51,322 nt of DNA from Planctomycetota bacterium (GCA_029259945.1 JAJDEF010000004.1:1-51322), one strand, 5' to 3'. Positions 1 to 8,946 are shown, counted from the first letter of the stretch. Numbers and translations are program-made. Notes: generated by a model not told the origin, from the sequence alone.

Positions 1-572
1 CCACTTTCGATCGGAACCCATCCTAGCTCACTAAAATGAGACCAAAAATCAAAGCTGCAGCCGTAAGACTCACGCAAGCTTGCGTTCGCCTTTTCAAGCC
101 ACACCTTTCCAGGATCGATGGTTGTAGTAACGTCAGCAGCCATCCTTCGCACCTTTTTTCTGTTTTGCAATTTCTACCTTAGCGCGCACGGCCCACTCCA
201 ATGGCACTAGAGTGCCCCAACACGGCTGGATTGCCATGGGGGGCACCCCTCAATTCAGCTGTGACAGAGCACTAGGCATGCAAAAAGGATAGCTCATCGA
301 GGAGCCAACTCGAGTAATTCGCGCACTAGGGTCTGCCTGAAACGGTTACACCATCTGAGACATAGACCTAGCTAAACGTTTACCCTGGGGAAACAATCGA
401 GGAATTCTCTACCAGACTCACACCATGCACATTCGTGTCCTACGCTTTCCATAGAGAACCCACTATCTAGAAGAAGATTCAGTGATTGTGGGCAGCATTT
501 ACGCAATGTCTAACAAAGCGACATGAACCGCTTAGACAACTAAACCCTTTTGTGTCACTGGAGAAAGTTATT
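1..572. other. Gene-free left edge, upstream of the pilin operon
   Basis: No convincing gene is visible in this stretch on either strand. It probably holds the promoter of the pseudopilin operon that begins at 573, but I could not pick a clear -35/-10 pair. Two symmetric sequences stand out: a 14-base perfect palindrome at 72-85 and a hairpin at 203-216 made of GGCACT, a two-base loop and AGTGCC. Either could be a protein-binding site. The second superficially resembles a sigma-54 promoter, but its spacing is one base short. Confidence 0.5.
72..85. repeat. 14-base perfect palindrome
   Basis: The sequence ACGCAAGCTTGCGT reads the same on both strands. It lies in the gene-free stretch about 490 bases before the first pseudopilin gene. 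A palindrome of this length could be an operator for a dimeric regulator. Its distance from the gene leaves this open, and no second copy was noticed. Confidence 0.4.
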
Positions 573-1007
573 ATGAAACGCCCTAATGGTTTTACACTTA
601 TTGAATTAGTCGTGGTCATCATGATCCTCGGCATCCTGGCAGGGGTCGCCGCACCTAAGCTACTCAGTGTCTCTAGCGACGCAGCCGACAATGGCCTCAA
701 GCAAACGCTATCGATCGTTCGCGATGCGATAGAACTGTATGCTGCCGACAATGGCGGGTCACTACCTCCGTGCACAGCAACAGGTGCCGACTTCCGAGCT
801 GCTTTAGCTCCACACATCCGAGGAGCTTTCCCCACCTGTCCGGTAGGCGGCGCTCAGAACGATGACGTCGTGCCAACAGGAACTGCAGGTACAACGGTTG
901 CTGACAGCCCTACGACCAACGGATGGAAATACAATACGAAAGACGGCACTTTCATCGCCAATACCGATGACACAGATTCCGATAGCACCGCCTACAGCGC
1001 GTACTAG
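573..1007 (+). CDS. Type II secretion/type IV pilus pseudopilin, copy 1
   Basis: The predicted product has 144 residues. It starts with a six-residue leader, MKRPNG, followed by FTLIELVVVIMILGILAG. This is the class III signal cut by prepilin peptidase after the glycine and before a methylated Phe, with the conserved Glu at mature position 5. The hydrophobic helix is followed by a short globular part with a predicted helix and an Asp-rich C-terminus near residues 131-139, reminiscent of the calcium site of GspG major pseudopilins. The ATG at 573 is chosen because it gives the correct leader and has GGAGAA just upstream. A paralogue of exactly the same length follows at 1118. It probably forms the fibre of the machine encoded downstream. 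No prepilin peptidase gene is present in the window. Confidence 0.9.
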   Translation: MKRPNGFTLIELVVVIMILGILAGVAAPKLLSVSSDAADNGLKQTLSIVRDAIELYAADNGGSLPPCTATGADFRAALAPHIRGAFPTCPVGGAQNDDVVPTGTAGTTVADSPTTNGWKYNTKDGTFIANTDDTDSDSTAYSAY

Positions 1008-1024
1008 AAACTGATCGGGACACG

Positions 1025-1074
1025 CCCTCGGTGGCGATCCGCGAGAACATTACTCTGCGGAACGACACCGAGGG
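1025..1074 (+). promoter_or_regulatory. Long stem-loop between the two pseudopilin genes
   Basis: CCCTCGGTG at 1025-1033 pairs perfectly with CACCGAGGG at 1066-1074. Inside it TCCGC at 1038-1042 pairs with GCGGA at 1057-1061, and GAG at 1043-1045 can pair with CTC at 1053-1055. No T-run follows, so it does not look like an intrinsic terminator. In an mRNA it could be a processing or stabilising element that sets the ratio of the two pilins. That role is inferred. Confidence 0.55.
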
Positions 1075-1117
1075 ACGCGCCCAAGATACAACTCTCGTTC
1101 TGCTGGAGAACTGAGTA

Positions 1118-1552
1118 ATGAAACGCCCCAATGGGTTTACACTTATTGAATTAGTCGTGGTGATCATGATCCTCGGCATACTCGCAGGGATCGCTGCTCC
1201 CAAGTTACTCGGCGTTTCTAGTGATGCAAGGGAAAGCAGCCTCAAACAAACCCTATCGGTCGTTCGCGATGCGATTGAGTTGTATGCCGCAAACAATAAC
1301 GGAGCGTTACCTCCATGTACGGCAACAGGTGCCGACTTCCGTGCCGCTTTGAAAGATTACATCCGAGGAGATTTTCCTGACGCCCCGGTAGGGGCTGCAG
1401 GAAATAATGGAGTCATGCCATCGGGAACAGCTGGAAATTACACGCCCATCACTCCAGGATTGCGTGGCTGGCTTTTCAACACGGAGGACGGCAAGTTCAT
1501 TGCAAATACCTACGCGGCTGACAGCGATGGCGTCGATTACAACACGTACTAG
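1118..1552 (+). CDS. Type II secretion/type IV pilus pseudopilin, copy 2
   Basis: This 144-residue product is a close paralogue of the one encoded at 573. It has the same MKRPNG leader, the same FTLIE start of the mature protein and an almost identical N-terminal helix. The two also share the stretch YAA.N.G.LPPCTATGADFRAAL in the middle. They differ mainly after residue 90, where copy 2 has its own surface sequence and ends DSDGVDYNTY. GGAGAA lies about ten bases before the ATG. The head-to-tail layout and equal length indicate a tandem duplication followed by divergence. One copy may be the major subunit and the other a variant or minor subunit. The sequence does not say which. Confidence 0.9.
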   Translation: MKRPNGFTLIELVVVIMILGILAGIAAPKLLGVSSDARESSLKQTLSVVRDAIELYAANNNGALPPCTATGADFRAALKDYIRGDFPDAPVGAAGNNGVMPSGTAGNYTPITPGLRGWLFNTEDGKFIANTYAADSDGVDYNTY

Positions 1553-1647
1553 GAACCTAATACACTACAAAGAGAGCAGCACAGAGCCACATTCACTGCT
1601 ACGTTCTTAGATAGATTCCGTTGAGTAGAAATCCAGACGAGGGCCCC

Positions 1648-2034
1648 ATGTCAATCGGTAAAAAACGAGCTCTGATCGTTGACGACAATACTGCGTTGGC
1701 ACGCGTCACCCAATTCGCACTCGACGGTGCTGGATTCGAAACAGCAACAGCCTGCAACGGCCGAGTTGCACTCGATCTGGCCTTAGAGTCGCAGTTCGAC
1801 GTTGTCATTACCGATCAGCAAATGCCCGAAATGAATGGCACCGAACTGTGCCAAAAACTTCGTGACGAGCCCAACTATGCTGAGTGCCCCATCATTTTGC
1901 TTACAGCCAAAGGCTTAGAACTAGAACTCTCGAAAATCCAAGAAGAAATTGGAATCAACGCAACATTTGCCAAGCCATTTAGTCCTTCCGCTATCGTGAA
2001 ATCCGTCAACGAATTGCTGACTGTACCCGCCTAA
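1648..2034 (+). CDS. Stand-alone response regulator receiver protein
   Basis: The 128-residue product is a single receiver domain with no output domain, as in CheY or Spo0F. It carries the acidic pair Asp12/Asp13 (LIVDDN), the phospho-acceptor Asp56 in VVITDQQMPEMNG, the conserved Thr in LLTAKG and the Lys in FAKPF. The ATG at 1648 is preferred over a TTG at 1621 because it gives a normal receiver N-terminus and has GAGGG just upstream. It lies between the pseudopilin genes and a histidine kinase gene, so the kinase at 2092 is its likely phosphodonor. With no DNA-binding domain it probably acts by protein contact, perhaps on the secretion ATPase or the STAS protein. That is inference. Confidence 0.9.
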   Translation: MSIGKKRALIVDDNTALARVTQFALDGAGFETATACNGRVALDLALESQFDVVITDQQMPEMNGTELCQKLRDEPNYAECPIILLTAKGLELELSKIQEEIGINATFAKPFSPSAIVKSVNELLTVPA

Positions 2035-2091
2035 TAAATTCCCCTCCAATAAGCAGATTCGCCGCCATCGTGCGACAAGTGCAGGAAAACC

Positions 2092-3918
2092 ATGTTTCGC
2101 AATCGTACGCAACTGGGATTCCCTCGTAAGGTAGTCGCCTACTATCTGCTTTTCTGCTTGCTCACCATCGGTTGGCTCACGGTGGGAGTCGTTGCCACCT
2201 CCCACTCGGTGCTCCGCTCTCGCACGATCAATGGTTGCCTGACACGGCTAGGAAAAACAGCCGCCGCGATCGAAATCGAGCACCTACGCACTGGAACCGA
2301 TCATCTGCAAGACATTCTTGTTCAGTCAAAAACAGAAACAAGATGTCTATACAGTGCTGTCGTAGGACCTGACGGGACGATTCTAGCGCATACCAACCCC
2401 CAACTAACTGGCACCAAAGCCGTAGAGCCCACCGGTAGTTTGCTACGTTGGGGTAGCGTCACCGGAATTCGTTACATCGACGAACATGGCCAAGTACGAA
2501 GGCACTATCGTGTGCCGCTCAAAAATCAAGAGACGCCCATCGGTTCGCTCCAAATCACAGTCGCGGAACCAAACCTATGGAGTACCGTGGGAGAGACGGC
2601 CAAGATCGCACCTCTCGCACTCCTCGTTCCGCTACTTCTGGTTGTAGCCGGAGCTTGGGTACTCTCGAAACTCACCACGCACATCGCCAGTGTCGAAGCA
2701 CAACTCCGCGCAGTTGCCACTCAACCCGCAGCGACAGAATTAACCCTTAAACCGCTGCCCGCCCGCGATGCGGCTACGCTTGGTTGGAACCGCATCGTCG
2801 ACTTGCTAGAAAATTTACGCCACGACTCAGGACGCGAAAATCTTGATAGCCGACTTTCCAAAGCAATCGCAAGTCGCAAACAAAACGAGATGGCCGCGAT
2901 TCTCGAAAACCTACCCGATGGCGTCGCGGTCACCGATAGCGAAGGGTGTATCACTTTCGCCAATCGGGCCATCTCCGTTCTTTTGGGGTCTGAACAGACC
3001 GACGAAGATCTCACCGGCGAAGAGATGGAAAAACGGCTCCTCGAAGAAATGCCCACCCTCACCGACAGCTCTTTGTTCGACCCTCAGACCATCAACCGAC
3101 CTGCGGTTTCTGAACTCCAACGTCACGACGAAGAATCAAACCGTGTCCTGCGTGTCGCACGCCAACCCCTACGCGGCGAGCAAATCGAAGGGCAAGTATG
3201 GTCTCTGAGAGACATCACACAACAGAAGCTTGCAGAACAAATGCGCGACCAGTTCATCGATACTGCCACCCACGAATTACGAACCCCGTTGTCAAACATC
3301 AAGGCCTACGCCGAAACTCTTGCGACCTGCGACTCGATAGAAATCGAAGAGCAAAAAGAGTTTTGCAATATCATCAACAGCGAAACCACACGGCTTGCTC
3401 GATTTGTAGACGATCTACTAAGCATCAGCAGCATGGAGGTTGGGTCGCTTTCTGCCGAAAGACAAAAAGTCGAAACCACGAGGCTCTTCTCAGAAGTCGA
3501 GGCAAAAGTCTTGCCGCTGATGGAGCAAAAAAATATCAGCTTCGAACCACGCCTCCCACAAAAAATGCCCGACCTACAACTCGACAAAGAGAAAATGGTG
3601 GCGGTGCTCGTCAACCTGCTCGGCAATGCCGCCAAGTACACGCCGGAAGGCGGAAACGTGGCAATGAAAGTCAAAATCGACGACGAACAACTACAAATTG
3701 CCATCGAAGACTCCGGCGTAGGCATTTCTGCGGAAGAGTTGCCAAAGGTCTTCGACAAATTCTTCCGAAGTGCCGACGAACGTGTCCAAGCAGAAACAGG
3801 CACGGGGCTCGGCCTTTCGCTGGCACGCGAAGTGATCCGAATGCACGGGGGCGAGCTGACCGTCGAGAGCCAACTCGACGTGGGAAGCACGTTCACAGTA
3901 ACGATCCCTCTGGTTTAG
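2092..3918 (+). CDS. Membrane-bound sensor histidine kinase with PAS domain
   Basis: The product has 608 residues. An N-terminal membrane helix (about 13-37) and a second helix near 170-190 enclose a periplasmic sensor region, perhaps Cache-like. A cytoplasmic PAS domain follows at roughly 263-370. The kinase core has the H-box TATHELRTPLSN with phospho-acceptor His394, the N-box around 506-520 (NLLGNAAKYTPEGG), the G1 box DSGVGIS near 540, the F-box FDKFFR and the G2 box GTGLGLSLA near 570. This is a complete, PhoR/WalK-like enzyme. The likely partner is the receiver protein encoded 57 bases upstream, and a STAS gene begins nine bases downstream. The three signalling genes sit inside a pilus/secretion operon, so the sensed signal probably controls assembly or secretion. 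Confidence 0.92.
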   Translation: MFRNRTQLGFPRKVVAYYLLFCLLTIGWLTVGVVATSHSVLRSRTINGCLTRLGKTAAAIEIEHLRTGTDHLQDILVQSKTETRCLYSAVVGPDGTILAHTNPQLTGTKAVEPTGSLLRWGSVTGIRYIDEHGQVRRHYRVPLKNQETPIGSLQITVAEPNLWSTVGETAKIAPLALLVPLLLVVAGAWVLSKLTTHIASVEAQLRAVATQPAATELTLKPLPARDAATLGWNRIVDLLENLRHDSGRENLDSRLSKAIASRKQNEMAAILENLPDGVAVTDSEGCITFANRAISVLLGSEQTDEDLTGEEMEKRLLEEMPTLTDSSLFDPQTINRPAVSELQRHDEESNRVLRVARQPLRGEQIEGQVWSLRDITQQKLAEQMRDQFIDTATHELRTPLSNIKAYAETLATCDSIEIEEQKEFCNIINSETTRLARFVDDLLSISSMEVGSLSAERQKVETTRLFSEVEAKVLPLMEQKNISFEPRLPQKMPDLQLDKEKMVAVLVNLLGNAAKYTPEGGNVAMKVKIDDEQLQIAIEDSGVGISAEELPKVFDKFFRSADERVQAETGTGLGLSLAREVIRMHGGELTVESQLDVGSTFTVTIPLV

Positions 3919-3927
3919 GAGCCTCGC

Positions 3928-4263
3928 ATGTTTAACGTAGAATCCCAAGGAGCGGTCGACGTCATTAAACCCATGGCGCCGCTCAATCATGAAAACGTAA
4001 ATGAATTCGCCGAAACTCTTGAATCAGGTCTTTCGACAGGACAGCCGATGGTGGTGTTCGACCTAAGCAACGTCCCGCTAGTCGATAGCGCCGGGCTCGA
4101 GTCTCTGCTCGATTTTCAAGACGCACTGCAAGACCGTGGTGGAATCGTCAAACTTGCTGCGGCTCCCCAGTTGTGTCAGGAAATCTTTCGCGTCACTGGC
4201 ATCCAGCAACATTTTGAAACCTATGACGAAGTAAAGGCCGCCGTCGGGAGCTTCGTCCAATGA
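3928..4263 (+). CDS. STAS-domain protein (anti-sigma factor antagonist type)
   Basis: This 111-residue protein is a single STAS domain of the SpoIIAA/RsbV type. The signature VDSAGLESLLD near residues 52-62 includes the serine that partner kinases phosphorylate in this family. The central strand VVFDLSNVPLVDSAG is also typical. Its last bases overlap the start of the ATPase gene (ATGA at 4260-4263), so the two are probably translationally coupled. No anti-sigma kinase (RsbW type) or PP2C phosphatase is encoded next to it. It may instead work as a phosphorylation-dependent switch with the neighbouring histidine kinase, receiver protein or secretion ATPase. That link rests on position only. Confidence 0.9.
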   Translation: MFNVESQGAVDVIKPMAPLNHENVNEFAETLESGLSTGQPMVVFDLSNVPLVDSAGLESLLDFQDALQDRGGIVKLAAAPQLCQEIFRVTGIQQHFETYDEVKAAVGSFVQ

Positions 4264-6041
4264 CTACCACAATCCAAAGCTCCATCGATCAAAAAGCAGA
4301 TACACTGCTTCCTTTGACCGTCCCCCTTAGCGATTCGGGCGAAGACACAACTGCCCCACGCGGTCCGTTGGGGCAGCGACTCTTGGGCGCCGACCTGATC
4401 GACTCCGAAGAACTAGAAGTCGCTCTTAGCCATCAAGCCGAGAAAGGTCAAAAGCTGGGCGAAGCGCTACTCGATCTCGGTTTCGCTAGTGAAGATCAGC
4501 TGCTGCCCTTTATCGAATCACAGCTCGGTGTCCCCGGGGTGCGACTCCGCGAGGGTCTACTCGACCCCATCGCTGTCCGACTCATACCACGGCCGTTGGC
4601 CGAGAGCCTCAACGTACTCTCGCTTTTTCGTATCCGAAACAAGCTGATCGTCGCTACCGACGATCCTGAGGATCTCGATAAAATCGACCAAGTCGAGCGC
4701 GTCACGGGCCTCGATGTGCGAACCGTCTTCGCTTTCCAAGCGGCGATCTCTCGTATGCAACAACGGGCGTACGAAGAGGATTTCCGCGTTGATGCCGTCA
4801 CCGCAGACCTCGACGACGCCGATGTCGAACTGCAACTCGAAGACTCCGACCTTGATGTCGCCTCGGTACACGATCTGGTCGATGGCAGCCCGGTTATCAA
4901 TTTGGTCAATTATCTCATTTTGCAAGCCATTCGCAAAGCGGCAAGTGATATTCACATCGAACCTAGTCGCAAATATGGCACCGTGCGGTTTCGCATCGAT
5001 GGTCAATTAATTGAAATGCTGCGACCTCGTCGCGATATCTTTCCTGCCATCGTTTCACGTATCAAAGTGATGGCTAAGCTCGATATTGCCGAGCAACGCG
5101 TCCCCCAAGATGGTCGCTGCCAAGTGGTGGCCGACAGCAAAGAAGTCGACCTTCGCGTCTCGACTCTCCCCACTGTGCTGGGCGAGAAGATCGTGATTCG
5201 AGTGCTCGACAAGCAACGGCTGACGTTCGACCTTAACAAACTTGGCATCGAAAACGAAACTTTGACGATCGTCAAAACGCTCCTGAAAAAGCCGCATGGC
5301 TTGCTACTCGTCACGGGCCCTACCGGCAGCGGTAAAACCACAACCCTTTACTCCGCCCTCGAGCTAATCAAATCGGTTCATCGCAACATCGTGACGGTAG
5401 AAGACCCGGTTGAATATCGGATGGACTTAATCAATCAGGTACAGGTCGACTCTAGTCGAGGTGTCAACTTTGCTGCTGCACTGCGGTCTATCCTTCGACA
5501 AGATCCTGACGTCATCATGGTAGGTGAAATTCGAGACGCCGAGACCGCCCAGGTCGCTGTCCAAGCCGCCTTAACGGGCCATCTCGTGCTCAGCACACTA
5601 CACACCAACGACAGCCCTAGTGCGATCACCCGCATGATGGACATGGGACTCGAAAGCTACAAACTCGCAGCCGCCCTGGTAGGGGTCGTCGCACAACGCT
5701 TGGTACGAACGATTTGCCCACATTGCAAAACTTCCTACTACCCCTCGGCCGAATATCTCAAACTCATGCACTATCAAGGCGACATGCGCCGCAGTTTCTC
5801 GAAGGGCGAAGGCTGTAAAGAGTGCTTCGACTCCGGCTTTCAAGGTCGGACTGGTATTTACGAAGTCCTCCCCGCCACAACCGACCTACGGCGTTTGATC
5901 GCCGAAGAAGCAGGGCTCGAAAACGTACGAAAGTGGTTCCGTGGGCAAGGCTACTCAACGCTGCTCGATTGTGGAATCAAACTTGCGGAAGACGAAAGAA
6001 CAAGTCTTGAAGAAGTAGCGCAAATTGCCCTCATGGACTAA
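4260..6041 (+). CDS. gspE: GspE/PilB-type assembly ATPase
   Basis: The 593-residue product is a hexameric secretion or pilus-assembly ATPase. Its N-terminal half carries a GspE N-terminal (MshEN-like) domain containing GQRLLGADLID and LGEALLDLGFASEDQLLPF. The catalytic half has the Walker A motif GPTGSGKTTT near residues 353-362, the Asp box around EDPVEYRMD, the Walker B region RQDPDVIMVGEIRDAETA and the His box GHLVLSTLHTNDSP. A tetracysteine zinc site is formed by CPHC and CKEC near residues 487-523. All catalytic motifs look intact. It would power pilin insertion together with the platform protein encoded next. No PilT-like retraction ATPase is in this operon, which fits a secretion or non-retracting system. 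Confidence 0.96.
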   Translation: MTTTIQSSIDQKADTLLPLTVPLSDSGEDTTAPRGPLGQRLLGADLIDSEELEVALSHQAEKGQKLGEALLDLGFASEDQLLPFIESQLGVPGVRLREGLLDPIAVRLIPRPLAESLNVLSLFRIRNKLIVATDDPEDLDKIDQVERVTGLDVRTVFAFQAAISRMQQRAYEEDFRVDAVTADLDDADVELQLEDSDLDVASVHDLVDGSPVINLVNYLILQAIRKAASDIHIEPSRKYGTVRFRIDGQLIEMLRPRRDIFPAIVSRIKVMAKLDIAEQRVPQDGRCQVVADSKEVDLRVSTLPTVLGEKIVIRVLDKQRLTFDLNKLGIENETLTIVKTLLKKPHGLLLVTGPTGSGKTTTLYSALELIKSVHRNIVTVEDPVEYRMDLINQVQVDSSRGVNFAAALRSILRQDPDVIMVGEIRDAETAQVAVQAALTGHLVLSTLHTNDSPSAITRMMDMGLESYKLAAALVGVVAQRLVRTICPHCKTSYYPSAEYLKLMHYQGDMRRSFSKGEGCKECFDSGFQGRTGIYEVLPATTDLRRLIAEEAGLENVRKWFRGQGYSTLLDCGIKLAEDERTSLEEVAQIALMD

Positions 6042-6075
6042 CGCAACCAATCAATCAACTCCAATAAATACAAAC

Positions 6076-7281
6076 ATGCCTGCAACTAGCCTTGATAATT
6101 CGCTCCTTCAGTCGACCACTGCCATCGCCAATGGTGATGGCAGAATGGTGGGCGATGCGCCTGTGACGGCAGACGAAGGGATTCAATGGAGTCCCTCGGA
6201 AAGCAGCAGTTCGAGCGCACTAAAAAAATCTGGCCGGTCGATTCGACAACAAGATGTCGCAGAGATTACGTCACAACTGGCAATCATGACCCGATCTGGA
6301 ATCGATGTCGCTTCGGCGCTTGGCTCGATTGCTGCACAGTGCCAACGCGAAGCGCTGTCCTCGGTTCTCAGCCAAGTCCACGAATCGGTTATCTCTGGCC
6401 ATACGCTCTCCGACGCCTTACGGCAGCACGCCGATGTTTTTCAGCCAAGCTTTGTCGCTACTGTCTCAGCTGGCGAAGCATCGGGCCAGATGTCTGAAGT
6501 CCTTGCACAGTTAGCCGACATGCAGCGAGGTGAAATCCGTTCCCAACGCGCATTACGCGCCATGATGATCTATCCCCTGCTGCTCTTTGTCGTTTCAAGC
6601 TCCGTACTCATCGCACTCGTGCTCTTCGTACTACCTCGATTTGCCGATATTTTTTCGCAATACGATCTCACCCTGCCAGTCATTACCCAGCTATTAATCG
6701 CAGTTGCCGACGAATTATGGGCTCGCTGGTGGCTTTGGGGGCCGTTGGCCATGATTTCGGTCATCGGCTTTCTCACCTGGCGCAAAACAGAACAAGGACG
6801 TCGTTCGATCGACACCTTATTTATTAGAGCACCAATCGTTAGCAAAGTTTACCGCTCGCAACTCATCGGACGCACCTGCCGACTGTTCGGACTCATGCTC
6901 CAAAGTGGTGTCCCTTTGGTCGAAACCCTGCGTCTTACGCGTCAGGCGATCGGCAACACACTCTACAAAGACCTACTCTCCGACTTAGAAGAATCTGTCA
7001 TCAACGGCGGCAGTCTCGAAAATGTCTTACGCACAACCGACGTGATGCCGCAATCCGCACGAGAAATGATCGTCACCGCCGAAGGCACCGGCAAAATAGG
7101 GGAAGTCAGTCAACTACTAGGTGAGTACTACGAAGAAGAGGCCGAAGCGGGAATGAAAAGCTTGGTTGGGATGCTCGAACCCATGATCACCGTCGGCATG
7201 GGTGTACTCGTAGCAGGGGTCGTCCTAGCGGTCATGTTACCGGTGTTCGACCTATCGACTTTGTCAGGGGGAGGCCACTAA
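6076..7281 (+). CDS. gspF: GspF/PilC-type inner-membrane platform protein
   Basis: The product has about 401 residues from the ATG at 6076. A TTG at 6025 would add 17 residues and overlap gspE. It has two repeated cytoplasmic GspF domains, the first beginning near QDVAEITSQLAIMTRSGIDV and the second near SQLIGRTCRLFGLMLQSGVP. Membrane helices separate and follow them: one in the MIYPLLLFVVSSSVLIALVLF region, one near WLWGPLAMISVIGFLTW and one at the C-terminus (GMGVLVAGVVLAVMLPVF). The family forms the inner-membrane rotor that the ATPase turns. The first 60 residues are an unconserved Ser-rich extension. It is placed directly after gspE and before pilM, as expected. Confidence 0.95.
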   Translation: MPATSLDNSLLQSTTAIANGDGRMVGDAPVTADEGIQWSPSESSSSSALKKSGRSIRQQDVAEITSQLAIMTRSGIDVASALGSIAAQCQREALSSVLSQVHESVISGHTLSDALRQHADVFQPSFVATVSAGEASGQMSEVLAQLADMQRGEIRSQRALRAMMIYPLLLFVVSSSVLIALVLFVLPRFADIFSQYDLTLPVITQLLIAVADELWARWWLWGPLAMISVIGFLTWRKTEQGRRSIDTLFIRAPIVSKVYRSQLIGRTCRLFGLMLQSGVPLVETLRLTRQAIGNTLYKDLLSDLEESVINGGSLENVLRTTDVMPQSAREMIVTAEGTGKIGEVSQLLGEYYEEEAEAGMKSLVGMLEPMITVGMGVLVAGVVLAVMLPVFDLSTLSGGGH

Positions 7282-7286
7282 CCGTC

Positions 7287-8360
7287 ATGAAGTTAGCCAA
7301 GAGGCACACCGGTTGGATTGGTATCGATGTCGGTACCTCCACCGTCAAACTGGTACAGCTCGAACGAAGCCGCAATCGAATTCGATTTGCAGGTTCGGCG
7401 ATCGTACCACGCCGCAACGCTTGGCCGGTTGCCAACTTATCCGAAAATCAACCCCTCTCGTCCCTCGACGAAATACTCACCGCAACCTCTCTCGGCTCAG
7501 GATTCCGAGGCAAGCGAGCCGCTGCCACACTGCCAATGACGATCTGTGATGTGCATTCGCTCCAACGCCCCTCGACTCAGGCTACTGAGCAAGATCGCGC
7601 CATTCGTCAATCCCTCGAGCTTTCGACACAACGTTCTGCTGCCCATCTTCAGTACGATATCTGGGATGCCGAGTCCGATCCCAAAAGCAACAGTCCCCCT
7701 AAGTCAAACGTCCTGACAGTCGCCCGCTCGTGGACCGACCAGCTTTGCGAAGACATTTTACAATCCGGCTGGTGGTGCCAAACGGTTGATGGATTGCCCT
7801 TAGCCCTAGCTCGTGCCGTTGCGATGGTCGAACAAGACGCGACGACCCCGGTCGCTGCGCTCGATTGGGGCTATGGTCGCGCAACATTATGTGTCGTTGC
7901 CGAGGGTCGCCCCGTGTATGTCCGTTGTCTCAAAGAATGTGGACTGCACCATCTCCTAGAGACACTTGCCGAGTGTCTCAATGTAACATCAGAAGAATCG
8001 CAACGCCTGCTGCAAGAATACGGCGTCGCTCGCCGAGACGGCAAAGAATCACAAGCCGTCGGCGAGCTAATTCGAGAAAGTATCGCGTCTCCCCTGGCCC
8101 GTATAGAAGAAGAAATCAAACGCACGATCTCGCATCTCAGTGGACTACGGCGCACAATTATTCCAAAAAGTCTGTACCTCTTCGGCGGAGGCGCAACCAT
8201 CAACGGCGTCGCAGAACATTTAACGCAACAAACTGCAATCCATATCAAAACCTGGAAATTTGGTTCTGACGAAATTAGCAATTCAGCGCAACCCGGCCTT
8301 CATAGTTGCCTCTTTGGCCCTGCCATTGCTTTATCTGCACTAGCGTGGGAGCGGCAATGA
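7287..8360 (+). CDS. pilM: PilM-like actin-fold assembly protein
   Basis: The 357-residue product has the PilM/FtsA-like actin fold. The first phosphate loop is IGIDVGTSTVKLVQL at about residues 11-25, the second is ALDWGYGRATLCVV near 191-204, and the adenosine motif is LYLFGGGATINGVAEHL near 293-309. PilM sits on the inner face of the membrane and binds the N-terminal peptide of PilN. Here that peptide is probably MKRHVNLMSS in the next protein, because PilM-binding PilN tails contain an NLL-like motif. The start codon lies five bases after gspF, and the stop overlaps the pilN start (ATGA at 8357-8360), showing tight coupling. PilM rather than a GspL fusion makes this machine look more like a type IV pilus system than classical type II secretion. 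Confidence 0.9.
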   Translation: MKLAKRHTGWIGIDVGTSTVKLVQLERSRNRIRFAGSAIVPRRNAWPVANLSENQPLSSLDEILTATSLGSGFRGKRAAATLPMTICDVHSLQRPSTQATEQDRAIRQSLELSTQRSAAHLQYDIWDAESDPKSNSPPKSNVLTVARSWTDQLCEDILQSGWWCQTVDGLPLALARAVAMVEQDATTPVAALDWGYGRATLCVVAEGRPVYVRCLKECGLHHLLETLAECLNVTSEESQRLLQEYGVARRDGKESQAVGELIRESIASPLARIEEEIKRTISHLSGLRRTIIPKSLYLFGGGATINGVAEHLTQQTAIHIKTWKFGSDEISNSAQPGLHSCLFGPAIALSALAWERQ

Positions 8361-8938
8361 AACGTCACGTCAATCTAATGTCGAGCGGCGCACGTGTTCG
8401 GACGATGGTGCGCACACGTATTCTTCAATGGTCGCTGACCCTCGCTCTTGCAACGACACTGCTGACGCCACTTCTGTTTGCTGCTTGGTGGCCTGTCCAA
8501 CAGGCGACCAAACAAGTGACCGTTCTCGAAGCACAATACGAACCCATCCGTCAGCTAAAAGCAGCTAGTCGTTCGTCCCAGAAACAAATCGAAGACCTCC
8601 TCGCCAAAGAGCAAACTTCTCTCGCTCTAGCAAAAATTGATACCCCGGTCGTCGCCTTACTGGGACTGGTCGGCAAGGTCGTCTCAGAGACTCAACAGCA
8701 GGTGGTCGTCGAAAAAATCGACTTCAGCCAAAATACCACTCTACACAACGCGGCGACCACCAACACAGCACCATCCCTCAAGATCGACGGATATGCCCTG
8801 GATGACAATGCGATCAACCAGTTCACAAGCTCGTTACAAACAGCCTTCCACTTCGGCAAAGTAGAACTGAAATTTTCGGCGCCCGAAGAAATTCGTGCTC
8901 TACAGTTGCACCGATTTACTATCCTTTGTTCGTTTTAA
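8357..8938 (+). CDS. pilN: PilN-like inner-membrane assembly protein
   Basis: The predicted protein has 193 residues from the ATG at 8357, which overlaps the pilM stop. It has a short cytoplasmic tail (MKRHVNLMSSGAR), one membrane helix around residues 28-48 and a coiled-coil stretch (EAQYEPIRQLKAASRSSQKQ). A small periplasmic alpha/beta domain ends the protein. This is the PilN/GspL C-terminal layout. Sequence identity to well-known PilN proteins is not obvious by eye, so the call leans on topology and position between pilM and a second protein of the same shape. The gene is followed after eight bases by the pilO-like gene. Confidence 0.8.
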   Translation: MKRHVNLMSSGARVRTMVRTRILQWSLTLALATTLLTPLLFAAWWPVQQATKQVTVLEAQYEPIRQLKAASRSSQKQIEDLLAKEQTSLALAKIDTPVVALLGLVGKVVSETQQQVVVEKIDFSQNTTLHNAATTNTAPSLKIDGYALDDNAINQFTSSLQTAFHFGKVELKFSAPEEIRALQLHRFTILCSF

Positions 8939-8946
8939 GAACTACT

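Noticed and set aside
202..217. Sigma-54-like promoter (TGGCAC...TGCC) upstream of the pilin operon
   Set aside because: Distance between the GG and GC elements is one base short and the sequence is better explained as a hairpin.
3198..3935. Plus-strand frame of 245 codons overlapping the kinase domain of the sensor kinase
   Set aside because: Out-of-frame and Arg-rich; the other frame contains all histidine-kinase boxes.
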